In this document: positions 1 to 12,244 of the stretch, piece after piece
How the letters are laid out: each line of letters starts with the position of its first letter
Numbering within the stretch: the stretch's first letter is position 1
Assembly: GCF_019279795.1 (NCBI RefSeq)
Contig: NC_056747.1
Location: forward strand, 998,296,320-998,360,319
Direction of reading: 5' to 3'
DNA length: 64,000 nt
DNA from: Protopterus annectens
Taxonomy: Eukaryota; Chordata; Ceratodontiformes; Protopteridae
Notes under the pieces: generated by a model
What the model saw: the letters and a program-made list of their open reading frames with translations, nothing else
Databases searched by the model: none
Told to the model about the DNA's origin: nothing
Program-made: the position numbers and the translations under genes

Positions 1-1040
1 AAAATACAGAAGTGAGTCTAATGAGGAAGTCTACCAAGTATTGCCAGTGAGATAAATGCCAAAGACTGCATTGCTAAATTGTAAGTCTGAAGAATTCTGC
101 AGAGTGTTAAGAAACCACTCCAGTTTTTGAACTTATAGTGACTGTCATCAGTACATGGCCTCTTTGTCTCTATAAACTGGCACTCATCTACTTCATCCTT
201 ACAATCTGGAATATTATTTAATCTTGACTGAAAAAATATGTTTGATACATTGAAACAGTGGTGCTTATGTGGTTAATTAATGCTCAATGGCATTGCTAGC
301 CATTCCTAAACGCAGTGAGCCAGGCTCCATTATAAAATGTAAACTCATGTCAGCTTAGTGTTGAAATAGTGCTCAAATAAAAACATACATGTCTAAAGAC
401 TATACATGGTCTCTTGCTGTGTTCTTCATCAGTGTAGTGCAGTCTGTTAAATGACACTGCAGAAAAGAAATACACTACAGTCAGTTGTATTTCACAAGAT
501 AGATTAAGAAAAATCTGCCTATTGTTGACAAACAGGTACATCATTTGTGGTAGATATAGGCTACAGATGAGACATCTAAGATTTGTTTAGCACTCCCTAT
601 TAGATTTCATTCATCCTTTAAAATAAAGATTTCACAGAGTTCTTCTATAACATGAGGTGGGTGAAGGTACTGCAACCCCTATCAATATAAATTTGCTGAA
701 AGGCAGTTTTGCAAATTCTTTAATGCAAGTAAAATAAGATCACTTTTTACAGAGTATCTGAAATCAGCTGAACTGAATAATCACCAGAGCAACATATGCT
801 CTATTGTTTTCTTAACTTCCTAGCTATGGAGTTAAGTTGTAGGTAGGGTCTTTCATTTAAATATACAAAGTAAACATTTAGGTCTTGTCCATAATTTTGC
901 TCCACTGAGCCCAAATTTGTGCTCTGTCCTCAAAGGAGGTGTTTTAAAATTGTGTTTAAAAAGTGTTTAGATCTGGTTTGTTTCCTGACATTTACAAGGA
1001 TTACATTGCACTTTGACTCCTAGCTTTTAGTAACCCAATC
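1..1040. other. No feature recognised
   Basis: I see AT-rich sequence without a convincing reading frame, repeat terminus or RNA gene. The single short open frame near 350-544 has no family resemblance and is treated as chance. Confidence 0.6.
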
Positions 1041-1473
1041 ACTGTGGACAGGATAAACGTATTACTTGACCAGTGTGAACAGAAAGGTAATGGTACTTCA
1101 CCTACATGGACAAATTCAAGATTACCTGGCTTGTGAACACAGCTGTAGAGTGTTACCTATCAATTAGGGACAGGAGCATGAGATTGACTGACCAGGGTGG
1201 AGGCATTCATTGCTACTAGACTGATAACTGTAGTGTTATCTGATGATGGTAGACACAATGGGATGGGATTTTATCTGGCCAACACTGAGAATTGAACTTG
1301 ACTGGCCAAAGAGCAGTGCACAGTTACCGGAACAATATGGATAAAGTCATCTGATTAAGTGAATAGGTGTACAGTGCAACATGTTTACTTAAGATAAGAC
1401 TGCAAGATCTATGTGTACAAGACTGCAATTATACTTGCATAGCAAGGTTAGAAACACATCACTTCCTAAAGAG

Positions 1474-1551
1474 GGCGATAATGGAGAACACTGGACTGCA
1501 CCAGTGTTTATGCATTGCTCTCAAAACTGTCCAATGTTCTCCATTATTGCC
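1474..1551. repeat. Short inverted repeat (hairpin)
   Basis: Positions 1474-1494 and 1531-1551 are inverted copies matching at 19 of 21 bases (core ATAATGGAGAACA), separated by 36 bases. Pairing can extend a few bases into the loop. It could be a tiny foldback transposon relic or an RNA hairpin. The sequence shows only the symmetry. Confidence 0.7.
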
Positions 1552-1680
1552 TAAAATAGTATGGTTAGGTGTGCAGGTTTGGCTAATCACTGAGAATTAC
1601 AGGATGATATTTCCTGACCAATGTACACAGAAGTACAATTTTTCCTGACTGCTGTGGACAAGAGTGCAGTATTGAAAGAA

Positions 1681-1880
1681 TAGCATGGAGAGGTCTACTA
1701 CATTATTTCTATTAGCTGAACAGCATGGAGAGGTCTTTTACATTATTTATATTGGCCAAATAGCATTGAGAGGACTATTACATTATTTATGCTAGCTGAA
1801 TGGCATGGAGATGTCTATTACATTATTTAGATCTGTTACATTATTTCTGTTAGCTGAATAGCATGTAGAGGACTGGGATG
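1681..1880. repeat. 40-bp minisatellite, about 4.5 units
   Basis: Units begin at 1681, 1721, 1761 and 1801 with the pattern TAGCATGGAGAGGTCT followed by an ACATTATTT segment and a TAGCTGAA end. The fourth unit contains an internal duplication of the ACATTATTT part, and a fifth partial unit starts at 1859. Units differ at several positions, so the array is not recent. Somewhat similar phrases (GACCAGTGTGAACAG-like) in 1040-1680 may be a more decayed extension, but I cannot define a period there. Confidence 0.8.
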
Positions 1881-3090
1881 TTATTTGATCAAAGTAGATA
1901 GGTGTACTAAAATAGCTGGATAGTTTGGATTAAAATAAAGGATTACCTCATCAGTGTCTCTGGTAGTATAACATTGACATGAAAGCAATGATACATGACC
2001 AAGTCACAAGTGCAACCTTACCAAATCAGTGTGACTAGTTGAGTACTTGGCCATTGTGAACATCAATATTATCTTTCCCAAATACTGTTGACACTCTGCT
2101 GAGAAATCCGTTTCCCTGTTGAAGTGAAAGAGTAATATATGTAGTAGGATGCATGTGCAATAAGTGTTACTGGGGGAGCATAAACAGAAGTAAGATTTAG
2201 GATCTAGGAACATCTGATAGATGTAAAACTTAAAGCTATGTGCCTTGATGTTATATAAAAGCACCAAACACATGGCTAATCTGAGAAATTTAACTCTGCA
2301 AAGTTCACTTGTTCCTTTGTTGGGTAGCGGTGGAGACAGGGAAATATTAAAGCCAATACTTGAGAAAAAAGATGACTTGTTTAATAATGAGATTTGACAC
2401 ATCACACCCAGATGGATTGAAGAAATTATTTAATCACTACCTGTGATGAAGTTCTGGAAGGTTTCGGTCTAACATGAAGTGCTATCATCCTCATTCCCTT
2501 GACCAAATCAAGTTAAGTTCCAGTAGTTGTGCTGCAGACAGATGTAGTCCTGCCTGCAACTAATGCAATTTGGGACTAATGAGAGATGTGCATGCAGAAG
2601 AAGCTGAGAAGGGAGCCTAGATGTGAGTGGTTCAAGCTAGTTCAGTTGTCTTGGATGAGGGAGGTAAGTAGGCCCATATCTATTTTAATACCTACTGGAG
2701 TACGTGTGTAATAGCATAGGAGTATATCATCAGTAACCAAACCATGACAGAGCTGTAGATTGAGTCAGGCATGAACAGTACCAAGCATACCCGGGAGGCT
2801 GGTATTGTGCTAAAATCCATTGTCTCTCATAGCCGAACAGGTACTAGGACTTGAAAAGAAAATCTTAATGGCTTCATTAGTGATGACTTTCCTTAACTAG
2901 ATCTCAGCCTCAGGTCAGAAATGCATGCAGCAAGCCACAGGACAGCTAATGATGAGTTTTCATGAGGCTAAACAATTTTGTCAATTTTATTTGGTTTCTA
3001 AAATAGTTCCAGCAATATGAAATTATGACAGTATGCTTAATTTAGTATGTAAACAATGTTTAATAATTAGACATGTAGAGGTATCATTAT
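1881..3090. other. No feature recognised
   Basis: No supported gene or repeat boundary is visible. The open frame on the minus strand at 2004-2405 has no recognisable domain and no flanking gene structure. Confidence 0.5.
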
Positions 3091-3200
3091 AAAGTCAAAG
3101 TTAAGGTAAACTTTATTGTCATTTCAATTCACACAAGACCGAACCGAGCAAAATTACGTTTCTCCGGGCTAAATGTGCATATAAAAGCTAGACTACATTT
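3091..3200 (-). repeat. Possible retroelement 3' tail
   Basis: On the minus strand this stretch ends in GACAATAAAGTTTACC followed by a CTTTGACT-like tail. I associate that ending with 3' ends of dispersed retroelements in fish and amphibians. No coding part is attached, so the family is not assigned. Confidence 0.35.
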
Positions 3201-3639
3201 AACATGACAATAATACACAAAATTCTATGGATACAGATGACAAACACAGCAATAATAAATACTTGCATTATTGCACTGATTTAACAGGCTGTCACATTAT
3301 ATGGCTAATTCTAAAAGATGAGCAGATGTATCAGCTGGCAGATTCTAAAAAAACTGTAAACCATTTAATTACTTAAATTCAAAATGTTTTTGAAATAAAA
3401 TGATGTGATTCAATTGATGTAAACATTACCTGCTAATTAGCTGGTTAACAGTTATTCTAAGTAATTCTCCATTTGCCAGTGATAAGGATCTGAGCCTATT
3501 ATGTTATTCTTAATATTGTAACAATAATGCAGTCGACAGCTGAGCACCATTCAGTGTCTGAGATTTTTCTGATGTAAACTCTACACTGATGTCTGCATTC
3601 ACTTGCCTGTAGTACTCTCTTTTACCCAACTGCAGTATG

Positions 3640-3849
3640 TCTATCATCCAATCAGCCATTAGGGAATTTTTCAAAGAAAGTCCTAGCCCCAACTGATAAA
3701 AGTCAGTTAAAGCACATCTATCATCCAGGCAGCCATCAGGGAATTTTCCAAAGAAACTCATAGTTCCATGCCTGCCAGTGGCAGGGCATCTATCATATAT
3801 GCAGTCATCTGGAAATTTTCCCATAAAAAATCCTAGTGCCATTCACTGG
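3640..3849. repeat. Three tandem units of about 60-77 bp
   Basis: Three diverged copies start with TCTATCAT at 3640, 3717 and 3789. Each continues through a CAGCCAT(C/T)AGGGAATTTT-like block and an AAAGAAA(G/C)TC(C/A)TAG-like block. The open frame across it on the minus strand (3510-3842) simply translates this repeat and is not taken as a gene. Confidence 0.75.
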
Positions 3850-4425
3850 AAGCTGATATGGATGCCTCTTAAACTGAGGTATTTTTGTTCCATCCCTTAA
3901 GCATATACTTGCTTTCACACATGTGAATGATATTTAACAACCATGACTGATTTTATTCATAGCTTCACATTGCCTGTAACACTCAAGTCATAATCAGGTG
4001 AACATGTAGGGGTGGCTCATGGTACTGAATAATGCACTCTAATCCCACACCAAATACTCCTATTTCTGGAGCATTGAATTCCAACACATAATACATCTCA
4101 TTTGTAGAATTCATGTTAAAAAAAAGAAAGTAGCATAAAGAAATCAGCTTATTCATTTGCTCTGTTTTGTAAAGCATTTGGGAACTAGAGCCACTCCAAA
4201 TGAAGAATGTGTCAACTGAGCCTTATTATATTACTGTGGCTATTCTTTACGAAATTATTCATTCATTAGATCACAGTCAAATATACATAGTAAAGTGGTT
4301 ATAATTAACAGGCTTATCTGTGTGCGCATGCGTACCTTTATCTCAAAATTAATCCTGACAAAGCCAAATAATTCAATGTATTGCAACTATAATTTTACTC
4401 ACTAAACTACAAAAAAGTTTGGGTG
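3850..4425. other. No feature recognised
   Basis: There is no convincing frame or repeat boundary before the GT tract. Confidence 0.5.
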
Positions 4426-4429
4426 TGCC

Positions 4430-4432
4430 TGT

Positions 4433-4504
<72 letters not shown>
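4430..4504. repeat. (GT)n microsatellite
   Basis: A nearly pure GT dinucleotide tract of about 37 units, with one TA interruption near its start. Confidence 0.98.
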
Positions 4505-4507
<3 letters not shown>

Positions 4508-5244
4508 TGTAGGGGAGTTGCAATGGTTTGCACTGTGAGAGTCTGAAAGCAATGATCTGAACTACAGCACTCTAGCCATTATCTAGGAATTTTGATCATT
4601 TTGATCACAATCAGACATCTGAATAGTACAAGGTCATTCAAGCTGATGCATTTGATGGGCACATCCATGTGTATATTAGGGGAGTTATGATGGGTTGCCG
4701 ATATGTTTTTTGACAAAAGTGAGCTGATATAGTGTGGCCATTGTTTATGTATGCTTTCCTTAATTTGATCATAGTCAACTGATGAGTACACAATCAATAA
4801 TGTGGCTTTAATTGGTTGTCATGTCTGTGTGGGCTAAATGAAATTACTTTGTCTAATTTTTATGTTTATGTTATTGAAGTCTGATATTTGAGTTGTATAC
4901 TGTTAACAATGTGACTATAATTACTTTTAATGGGGCTGTTTTGGATGAAAATAAGTCTGGCTGGCCCTACGTTCATTGGCCCAAGTTGAGCAGCAATTAT
5001 TCTAGCATTAAAAGGCTAATTTATATTTATGTGATGTAAGTTGGTATACTTTTTAGTTACTCCTGTTTGAGCGAAACACAGCTGAAATGCATTACTGTGG
5101 TCATTGTTTTTATCACAACCAAACATCTGAGGTGACCGCAATCATCAAAGTGTATTTGCTTGGTACAGGGGATTTCTGTGAATGAAAATGACTGGCACTG
5201 CTGCTATGTGTTCAAGTTAAAAAGCGATTATTCTGGCTTTGCTA

Positions 5245-5245
5245 A

Positions 5246-5293
<48 letters not shown>
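5245..5293. repeat. (TA)n microsatellite
   Basis: A pure TA tract bordering the left side of the foldback element at 5304-5684. Confidence 0.97.
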
Positions 5294-5295
<2 letters not shown>

Positions 5296-5303
5296 TCTGT
5301 ATG

Positions 5304-5684
5304 TATGGATCTACTTTGTAATATCAAAATTCCAAAATGCCAAAGACCAAAATACTGAGATGACAATCATGAAAGACAAAATACTGAATTACAAATGCAT
5401 TCCAAGGGCAAGAAAGCACTTGCCCAGCACCATATTAAATCACTCTGCACCATCTAAAACCCATCTGGGGGGCTAAAGCCCCACCCCCCAATGTGGGGGT
5501 GTGCACTACCCACACCTCCCTAACTATATATATCAACTCTGGGATCGCACTACAGTGCAGAAAAGGGCATGATTCCCCACACTGGCAAATGTTTTGTTTC
5601 CCTGGAAATACTTACACAGTTCAGCACTTTAACTTTCATGATTCATGGCATTTTGTAATTTCGATATTATGAAGTAGATCCATA
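5304..5684. mobile_element. Foldback/MITE element 1 between TA tracts
   Basis: The two ends (5304-5342 and 5646-5684) are inverted copies over about 39 bp, with TATGGATCTACTT at the tip and AAAATGCCA at the inner edge, and a few mismatches. No protein is encoded. The interior has a C-rich block near 5465-5515. It also has a segment ATATATCAACTCTG...CACTACAGTG... near 5526-5565 that recurs in the neighbouring foldback element. (TA)n tracts flank both sides, which fits insertion into TA. The superfamily is not assigned; Tc1/mariner-type TA targeting is one possibility. Confidence 0.75.
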
Positions 5685-5694
5685 TATATATGTG

Positions 5695-5740
<46 letters not shown>
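5682..5740. repeat. (TA)n microsatellite
   Basis: A TA tract with a short TGTGTATG interruption, lying between two foldback elements. Confidence 0.97.
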
Positions 5741-5744
<4 letters not shown>

Positions 5745-5756
5745 TCTATTTCTAAT

Positions 5757-6063
5757 GCTTGAAGTTTCAAAACTTTTAACTTCAAATGGCTGAGACAAGA
5801 TGATCAAAGTTTTGAAACTTCAAAAAGAATAAATAAATAAAACAAAAAAATTATTTTACATATTTGCAGGGGGCAAGCCTGCCTGTACCCCCAACTGCCC
5901 CTACTAAATAAATATACCAACTCTGACATTCCACTATAGTGTGGAAAATGGTAAATATCCTGTTCCACCCTGTATGGCGTTCTCCATTCAAAACATTCGA
6001 AGTTTCAAAACTTTGATTTACTGGTCTCAGCCATTTGAAGTTCAAAGTTTTGAAACTTCAAGC
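5757..6063. mobile_element. Foldback/MITE element 2 between TA tracts
   Basis: The ends 5757-5826 and about 5994-6063 are long imperfect inverted repeats (about 70 bp). Each contains its own internal palindrome of the type GAAGTTTCAAAACTT. The interior (ATATACCAACTCTG...CACTATAGTG near 5910-5942) is clearly related to the interior of element 1. It is non-coding and bordered by TA tracts on both sides. Confidence 0.75.
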
Positions 6064-6078
6064 TTCTGAAGGGGTTCC

Positions 6079-6082
<4 letters not shown>

Positions 6083-6155
<73 letters not shown>

Positions 6156-6168
6156 TATACATATATAA

Positions 6169-6201
<33 letters not shown>
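6083..6201. repeat. (TA)n microsatellite
   Basis: A long TA tract with scattered TAC and TAAA interruptions. The open frame of alternating Ile/Tyr on the minus strand here is an artefact of the repeat. Confidence 0.97.
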
Positions 6202-6202
<1 letters not shown>

Positions 6203-6791
6203 TGATAGATTTAAATTTAAATTAAAATTACCATTAATAAATAGCTTAAAATCCAAAAAAATTAGTTTGGCACCTGTAGTATGAATGTGTGGACATAATG
6301 TACACATTCTGCATTTAAAATTACCAGGAGGCCTATTTCTATTTCTATGACTATTTTAGGTGTGTTTTAGTATTGTGATTTAGTTCTGAAGAAGTCCCTT
6401 GATATAAACTAGGGAGGAAAGTGCTTAACTGAATCCATCTGGTGAATAAAGATGTTTTATACCATCTACTATTTTTTTATTTTCTGGTTTATTTGGTTCC
6501 TGAGTTGTGTGGTATGCTTGGGTATGAAACCAGTTGGAAATGTTTACTGTGGCCATTTATCACAATATATCTGAAGTGTCCAGAGTTGACAAAGTGGCCA
6601 TAATTGATTTGTATAAAGGTGTTTTAAAATGAGAGCATATGTTGAGTGTGTTACAGTGTATCTAAGAGTAAAACTTTGGTCATAGTTTACTTAATGGTCC
6701 CACACACAGTGAAATATCAGCATTACTCACAGTAAGTGGTCATCTGTGGTAGTCTAAGTAGGATATCTGTGTCAGCAATTATTAGCAAAGT

Positions 6792-6908
6792 GCTTTACTG
6801 GAAAAGCTCACCTAGACTCTGACATAGCTTGCTGTGATGGAAAAGTTAATGCTTTACTGGAAAAGCTCACACAGACTCTGCCACAGCTTGCTGTGAGGGA
6901 AAGGTTAA
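6792..6908. repeat. Tandem duplication, unit about 59 bp
   Basis: Two adjacent copies begin GCTTTACTGGAAAAGCTCAC and end in GGAAAAGTTAAT or GGAAAGGTTAAT. Each contains CTTGCTGTGA. They differ at only a few positions. Confidence 0.85.
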
Positions 6909-6999
6909 TTGTTACTTTATTGCCTTTTTCTATATTGTATACTGTGATTTGTTTTCTTTCTACTGTGTTTTACTTGTATTATGTTTTTAATTGTATATT

Positions 7000-8232
7000 T
7001 AAACTTGGAAAGAGACCATAGCTCTGTCTCTTGTGAGTCAGAGATATTTTTTCCCACCCTCCCATACTGTTGCTGTTGTGTTCTTAAACACAACTGTCTT
7101 TCTAGTTGCCTGTCCTGTATGTTAACTTGACCATTTATATCCTTCCCTCTCCCCTTTCACTGGCTAGTGTAAGTACAAAATTATCATTTTGTGAAATCAC
7201 TCTCCTTAAACTATTTAAAATTTTTTGGCCATCCCACTGTATTCTATAGAAGCAGAATACAAAAGTGCCCATCCCCTTTCAATCTATCTTGCTATTTTAA
7301 AATTAGTGGTTCTGCACTTAGACAGCTAAAACTTAAGTTACCCCCTTTCACATCTAATTGCTTAGTGCACACTGCAGTGTTTAGGATATTAACCCATATT
7401 TTCATCTTACCTTCAAAAATCAATTGCAAGGCTGCCAGTTATTGGAGAGTCCACATTCTGCCTCTCAGTGGTCATCTTGAAATTAGTGCTTCTGTTTTCT
7501 CCTGGTGAGAGAAAGAGCACAGGGACATTATTTCCTGGAGACTGCCGATCACCAGAAAGCCTAATAACTGCTTTATATGTGACAGTTTGGAATTTGTGCT
7601 TATATTCAGTTACTGGTAAGAGAAGGAGCAGACTACATTGATTCCTGATTGTTTCTCATTGGATAGTGAGTGTCTATGCTTAATGTTCCTGATTGGTCTG
7701 GTTGCTATTCAAGGCATCTACCAAAATGCTACAACAAGCTTACAGACCCTTGTATCATCTGGGACAAGACTGTGGATCATCAAGAAGGCTGTGGCCTGCT
7801 CCTTATCTTGAGATCAGTGCTAACGTTTTGCTCTGGTGAGAGAAGAAGCAAAGGAGCATTGTACCCCAGCAAAGTGAAGCTGTGGTGAGACCAGCACTAG
7901 TAGAAGCCAGGCAGTAGCCATTCATGTGACTCCCCTCTTTTCATCATTCTTGACAAGCTAATTCTTTGTTTTCAGTAAGTACTGCTTGATTTGTTTCTAA
8001 CTTCAGAATATATGCTCAAATACTTCATCCTTAAGTTTTCAGGGTTTGTGTATTAGCTTCAAGTGTTTGGCAGTGCTCTGTACAGTTTCAGACACCTTGA
8101 ATGACATTTTTCCTGTAAAAGCATGATTGAAGTTTCTCCAGTACCTAGCTTCACACAGGACAACTAGTTTCCGGTGACATTGATTGATATTCTCACTCCA
8201 ACAGTCTACTCAATAAAAAAGGGTCTGTTGCC
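7000..8232. other. Upstream flank of CR1-like copy 1, degenerate repeats
   Basis: Imperfectly repeated phrases of the type (C/T)TGGTGAGAGAAGAAGCA occur near 7500, 7615 and 7835, each after an AGTGCT(T/A)-like segment. This suggests diverged tandem units of roughly 110-220 bp. They lie just upstream of the ORF1-like start at 8233, so a LINE 5' untranslated region is a reasonable guess but not proven. The two open frames here (7191-7508, 7670-7888) match nothing I know. Confidence 0.35.
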
Positions 8233-9205
8233 ATGGATATGAACTTTCCCACTGTCTCTGTTATCAGCTTGGTGGTTAAAGGCATCCTGAGGTATGTAAA
8301 AATTGCCTCATGTTTACTAACAACCTGTTTTATTCTCAAACATAGTTATGTGAGAGAAGTATTTACACAATGCCACTGGAGGCAAAGCTCTCACATAAAA
8401 GTACTCCTAATGTCAATAAGGTTGTCAATAGTACGCACACTGCACCCATCACACGCAATTCAAAGCAGACATACCAACTTACATATGCTGAGGCACTTAA
8501 ATGTAGCTTTCCTAAACCACAAAGTCCTATTAGATGAAGTACACATAACAAATATGCTCATCAGCCCCAAATATTTTCTTTCAAAACAACACCCACATCT
8601 ACACATTGAGCTACCTCTAATCCTATAAGGTAAGCCCCCACACAATCCAACATTCTGGTCACTGGAGACTTCATTGTGAGACACACTAATGTCCTTCTCA
8701 CCAGGCTGAGTAAGGAGAAAGTCACAGTCATTTGCTTATCAGGAGCTAGGATCCACCACATTTTGCATGCACTCAGATCATTGGACCACAACTACTGATA
8801 TGACTCAGTCATAGTCCTTGTAAGAGTAAATGACCTGAGATGTAACTCCCTAGACTATATGAAAAGATACATCATAGAGCTCTTAGAATATGTGTATCAG
8901 GCTGGTATCAGTCTAGCACTGAGGAGTATTTTACCTTCTCCAAGGATGATGCCACAATATGAACAAAAATGATTGACTTTAATAATTGGCTTAGTTTCTG
9001 GTGGCATTCTAAGGGGGTGCAATATTTGTCAGCATGGAAGGAGGTGGTTAACAGACCATGCTGCTTTTCCAGGGATGATCTGCACCTATCCCCTCTAGGC
9101 TTTCGAATATTATCTAAAACATTGTCTTCCCCCATAGTGCCTTTTTTAGGCAATGCCAGATTGAAAGTACTACTGATATTGCAAATCAAAACCAAGAAAA
9201 TCTAA
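8233..9205 (+). pseudogene. LINE ORF1 with SGNH/esterase-like domain (broken)
   Basis: The N-terminal part is open from 8233 to 8628. Downstream, in shifted frames, there is an esterase-like block: GDFIVRHT near 8660 (block I, where GDS would be usual), then SGARI, then a V-DL segment near 8825. A DDLHLSPLGF segment near 9078-9105 carries the D-x-x-H block, and ...PFLGNA ends the ORF near 9165. CR1-group LINE ORF1 proteins are known to contain such an esterase domain, and its role in retrotransposition is unclear. The same domain is better preserved in the minus-strand copy at 53.8-54.6 kb. Stops and frameshifts make this a pseudogene. Confidence 0.65.
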
Positions 9206-9206
9206 A

Positions 9207-10061
9207 GGTATTACTGCTCAGTGCTAGGGGTCTAAACAAAGAAAATCCACTCTCTAGAAGCTGTCATTACCCTAGAGAATGCTGACATCTGTGCAGTCAC
9301 TGAAACATGTTTTAAAGCTGTGAGGAGCACACCAACAGAGCAAGATTATAATGTCTTCCACACATTTAGACCAGCTACTTCACAGGCAGGGACTGGGAGG
9401 TGTCTCTATATACAACTGAAATAAATATACTTCAAGGTTGGTCAAAAAGGACAATGTACTTGAGCTCCTGTATGTTCAAATCACCATAGGCAAAATCCAC
9501 TCGCACTTCCTTGCAAGCTATAGGTCCCCCTCTATGATCCAGAAGACAAATACCATATATTTAAACTTATTAAAAACACTAACCATCCAATCCAATAACA
9601 TATTCATGGGTGACTGTAATTACCCCACTATTAACTGGGAATTCTATATGACACCAAATGTACAGACACAGAGATTCTTCAATTTTGTAAACACAAACTC
9701 CCTGGACCATATAGTCAATACACCAACCAGGGGTGCAACCATACTGGATCTGTTCCTCACTAATATGAGACAGTTCTGCACACCACCTACAGTAATGTCT
9801 TCCCTGGTAAGGTCAGACCATAAAATGGTCTCCTTTGATGAAAAAATAAAACATAAACCCCCAGCTAAATCTGGAATATTCAGGAACTACTCTAAGGCTA
9901 ACCTCCTGCTATTAAGTGATACTGTAGCAAAGTTTCAAGTCCCCATAGAGCATGAGAACACTGCTTCCTATGCAGAACTGTTCACAGAAACTCTCTACAA
10001 CCATGTTAATAGCTGCACAGAGGCAGCTATACCCACAAGGAAGAAGTACAAAACCAACTAA
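9207..10061 (+). pseudogene. LINE APE-type endonuclease domain (broken)
   Basis: This is the N-terminal part of ORF2. The beginning (9207-9437) is frameshifted. It contains an ENADICAVTETC segment, where E is a catalytic residue of apurinic-like endonucleases and the usual ETW reads ETC. From 9438 the frame is open for 207 residues, with ASYRSP, FMGDCNYP (usually GDFN), LDLFLTN and SLVRSDHK. The SDH is the catalytic Asp-His motif. This enzyme nicks target DNA to prime reverse transcription. It flows into the reverse transcriptase region at 10,088 after a stop. Confidence 0.8.
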
Positions 10062-10087
10062 AAAAGCCACCCTGGTGGAAAAACTAA

Positions 10088-11650
10088 ATGAATAGGCTGT
10101 ATAACAGAAGAAAGAAAATCATGGCAAAAATTAGGAGGTGCAGCACCCAGCAGAATAAATGCACAGTCATCAAGCTAAACAAACAACTCAGAGGACAAAT
10201 AAAGTCTACCAAAGGTAAATTTGAGGGAAGTTTGGCCTCCCAGGTAAAGAACAACCACAAAGCATTCTTTAGCTATGTATGCAACCTCAAAGGCAATACA
10301 TGGTTGTGTGCAGAGCTCATTGTAAATGGAGCCACCTATACTGAGCAAGAAAATATAGCAAACCTCCTGGCTGATAAATTCAGCTCCAACTTTACCCTCT
10401 CTCTCCCTCAACCATCCCTCAGGAAATACCATCAAATATAACTCCCCAAACTATCACTAGGGAACAGGTTCTTAATGCTCTCTCTAAGACCAAGAACACT
10501 GCATCCATGGGCCCAAACAATATTCCAAGATGCCTTCTAAATAGTATGAAACATGACCTATCATGGCTTCTGGGATTTATTTAACTCTAGCCTCCAAACA
10601 GGCTTTGTGCCTCATGAATCGGGAACAGCAACAGTCATCCCTCTGCACAAAGGTGGGTCATCTACAGACCCTGGAAACTGCAGACCCATAAGTCTCACTA
10701 GTCTTATATGTAAAGCCATGGGAAGAATTATCATGGAAATGATCAATAGAGATATAGTAAACCTCCAGACACTGTCTGGACCCACCGCAATTTGATTTCA
10801 TCAAGGGCAGATAATGCTTACTCAACCTGGTGGACCTCTTTGAGAAGGTAACCAAAGCAATGGATGAGAGAAAAATGGTTCACAGTGCCTATCTTGACCT
10901 GATGAAGGCATTTGACAATACCACACTCGGGCATTGTTAACAAACTCAAGGGGTTAGCTACAAACTTGCATGTCACCCGGTGGATAGCAAACTGGCTTAC
11001 AGACTAAGTTTATAGATGATTGCAAATTAGGAGCTGTCATTGAATCCCACACTGACACAAATGTTCTCCAGGAGGGGGTGATACAGACAGCCAACTGGTG
11101 TCAGAGCCATGGATTAAAACTAAATACCAAGAATGCATAATAGTATCCTTTGGGAAGTCATCCACCCCTGATAACTATCATATTGACAACGCAACACTTA
11201 GAGTTGACCCAGTAGAAAAGGACTTAGGGGCACACATAGATCGTAATCTAGGCTTTAACCATCACGCATCTACAGTAGTGAGGAAGTCATTCTATGTTGC
11301 ACAACTTATAAACAAAGGTATAGTTTCTAAGTCCAAGGAAGTCATTGTTCCACTGTATTCAGCATTCATCAGACCTATCATTGAGTATAATGCCCCCTTT
11401 GGTATGTACCTAAACAGGCATATCCAACAATTGGAATGTCCACAGAGGTTCTTCCCTAAAAGAATATAGGGCATAAGTAAAATGTCCTGTACAGACTGCC
11501 TCAAGGCCCTATTCCTGTATTCTGTCTCCTACAGGCTTTTGAGGGAAAATCTATGCCTGGCATGCAGAGCATTGTCAGACCTCACTGTGATGGACCCCTA
11601 CATATCCACAAAACAAACAGCACCAGAATTACCTGTTCTAAAGACTTAAA
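10088..11650 (+). pseudogene. LINE reverse transcriptase (broken, internal deletion)
   Basis: A linker segment (10,088-10,441, NRLYNRRKKI...) is followed by RT fingers/palm pieces (10,553-10,795, VIPLHKGGSSTDPGNCRPISL) and by frameshifted sequence to about 11,005. FIDDCKLGA, the catalytic F/YxDD box, follows directly at 11,011. So the VPQGSVLGP motif present in sibling copies is deleted. The thumb and C-terminal part are open at 11,098-11,469 (IRPIIEYNAPFGMYL). It cannot encode an active enzyme. Confidence 0.85.
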
Positions 11651-12244
11651 CCTTGCCTGTGATATAAATAGGACCTGCTAGAGATACAGGTATGTATCCC
11701 AGAGACTACCCCATCTATGGAACATGCTCCCCATAACCCAGTTCAAATGCAACTTGGTCAATTGGATGGAAAACAGAAAATTCATCCCTAGATTGGCACC
11801 TATGTCTCTAATGGACACAGGCAACCTGTAAATGGTTCATCTCCCAGACCCTTGCATGTAAATGTTTCATCTACCAACCCCTTGCTTACACTCATCAAGG
11901 GTATCAGAACTTGTCAGAGATATGGGATGCACATCTAGGCTTTAAAAGACCCATGTCGTCATTAGCCTAGTAAACATCTATGAATCTATGAACCTATGAA
12001 CAAGTTGCATTGGTATATCACAGCACTTAGCTCTCTGGTTAAATCCATGGCTGTGATTCCTTCTTTATGGAATCTACATAGCCTCCATGTCCTTGTATGG
12101 GATTTATCTAGGTGCTCTGGTTTGTACCCTGGCCCATCATCTGTATAAGAGAATTTGTTGTGTGGCAGTTAGTGTAAAGGAATAAAGCTATAAGCTGTTA
12201 ATAAGCTGCCTACTGTGTCCAGAGTATAGATTTGATTCCTTCCA

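Larger units (their letters stand above)
8233..12001 (+). mobile_element. CR1-like LINE, copy 1 (degenerate)
   Basis: The order is ORF1-like, then endonuclease, then reverse transcriptase, as expected for a CR1-clade non-LTR retrotransposon. The start is set by an ATG (MDMNFP...) that has a relative at 25,876. The 3' end carries short direct repeats of the TATGAACC type at 11,979-12,001, a CR1-like hallmark. Frames are broken many times. Relative to sibling copies, the region around 11,005 lacks roughly 130 bases containing the VPQG box. It has no clear target duplication. Confidence 0.85.
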
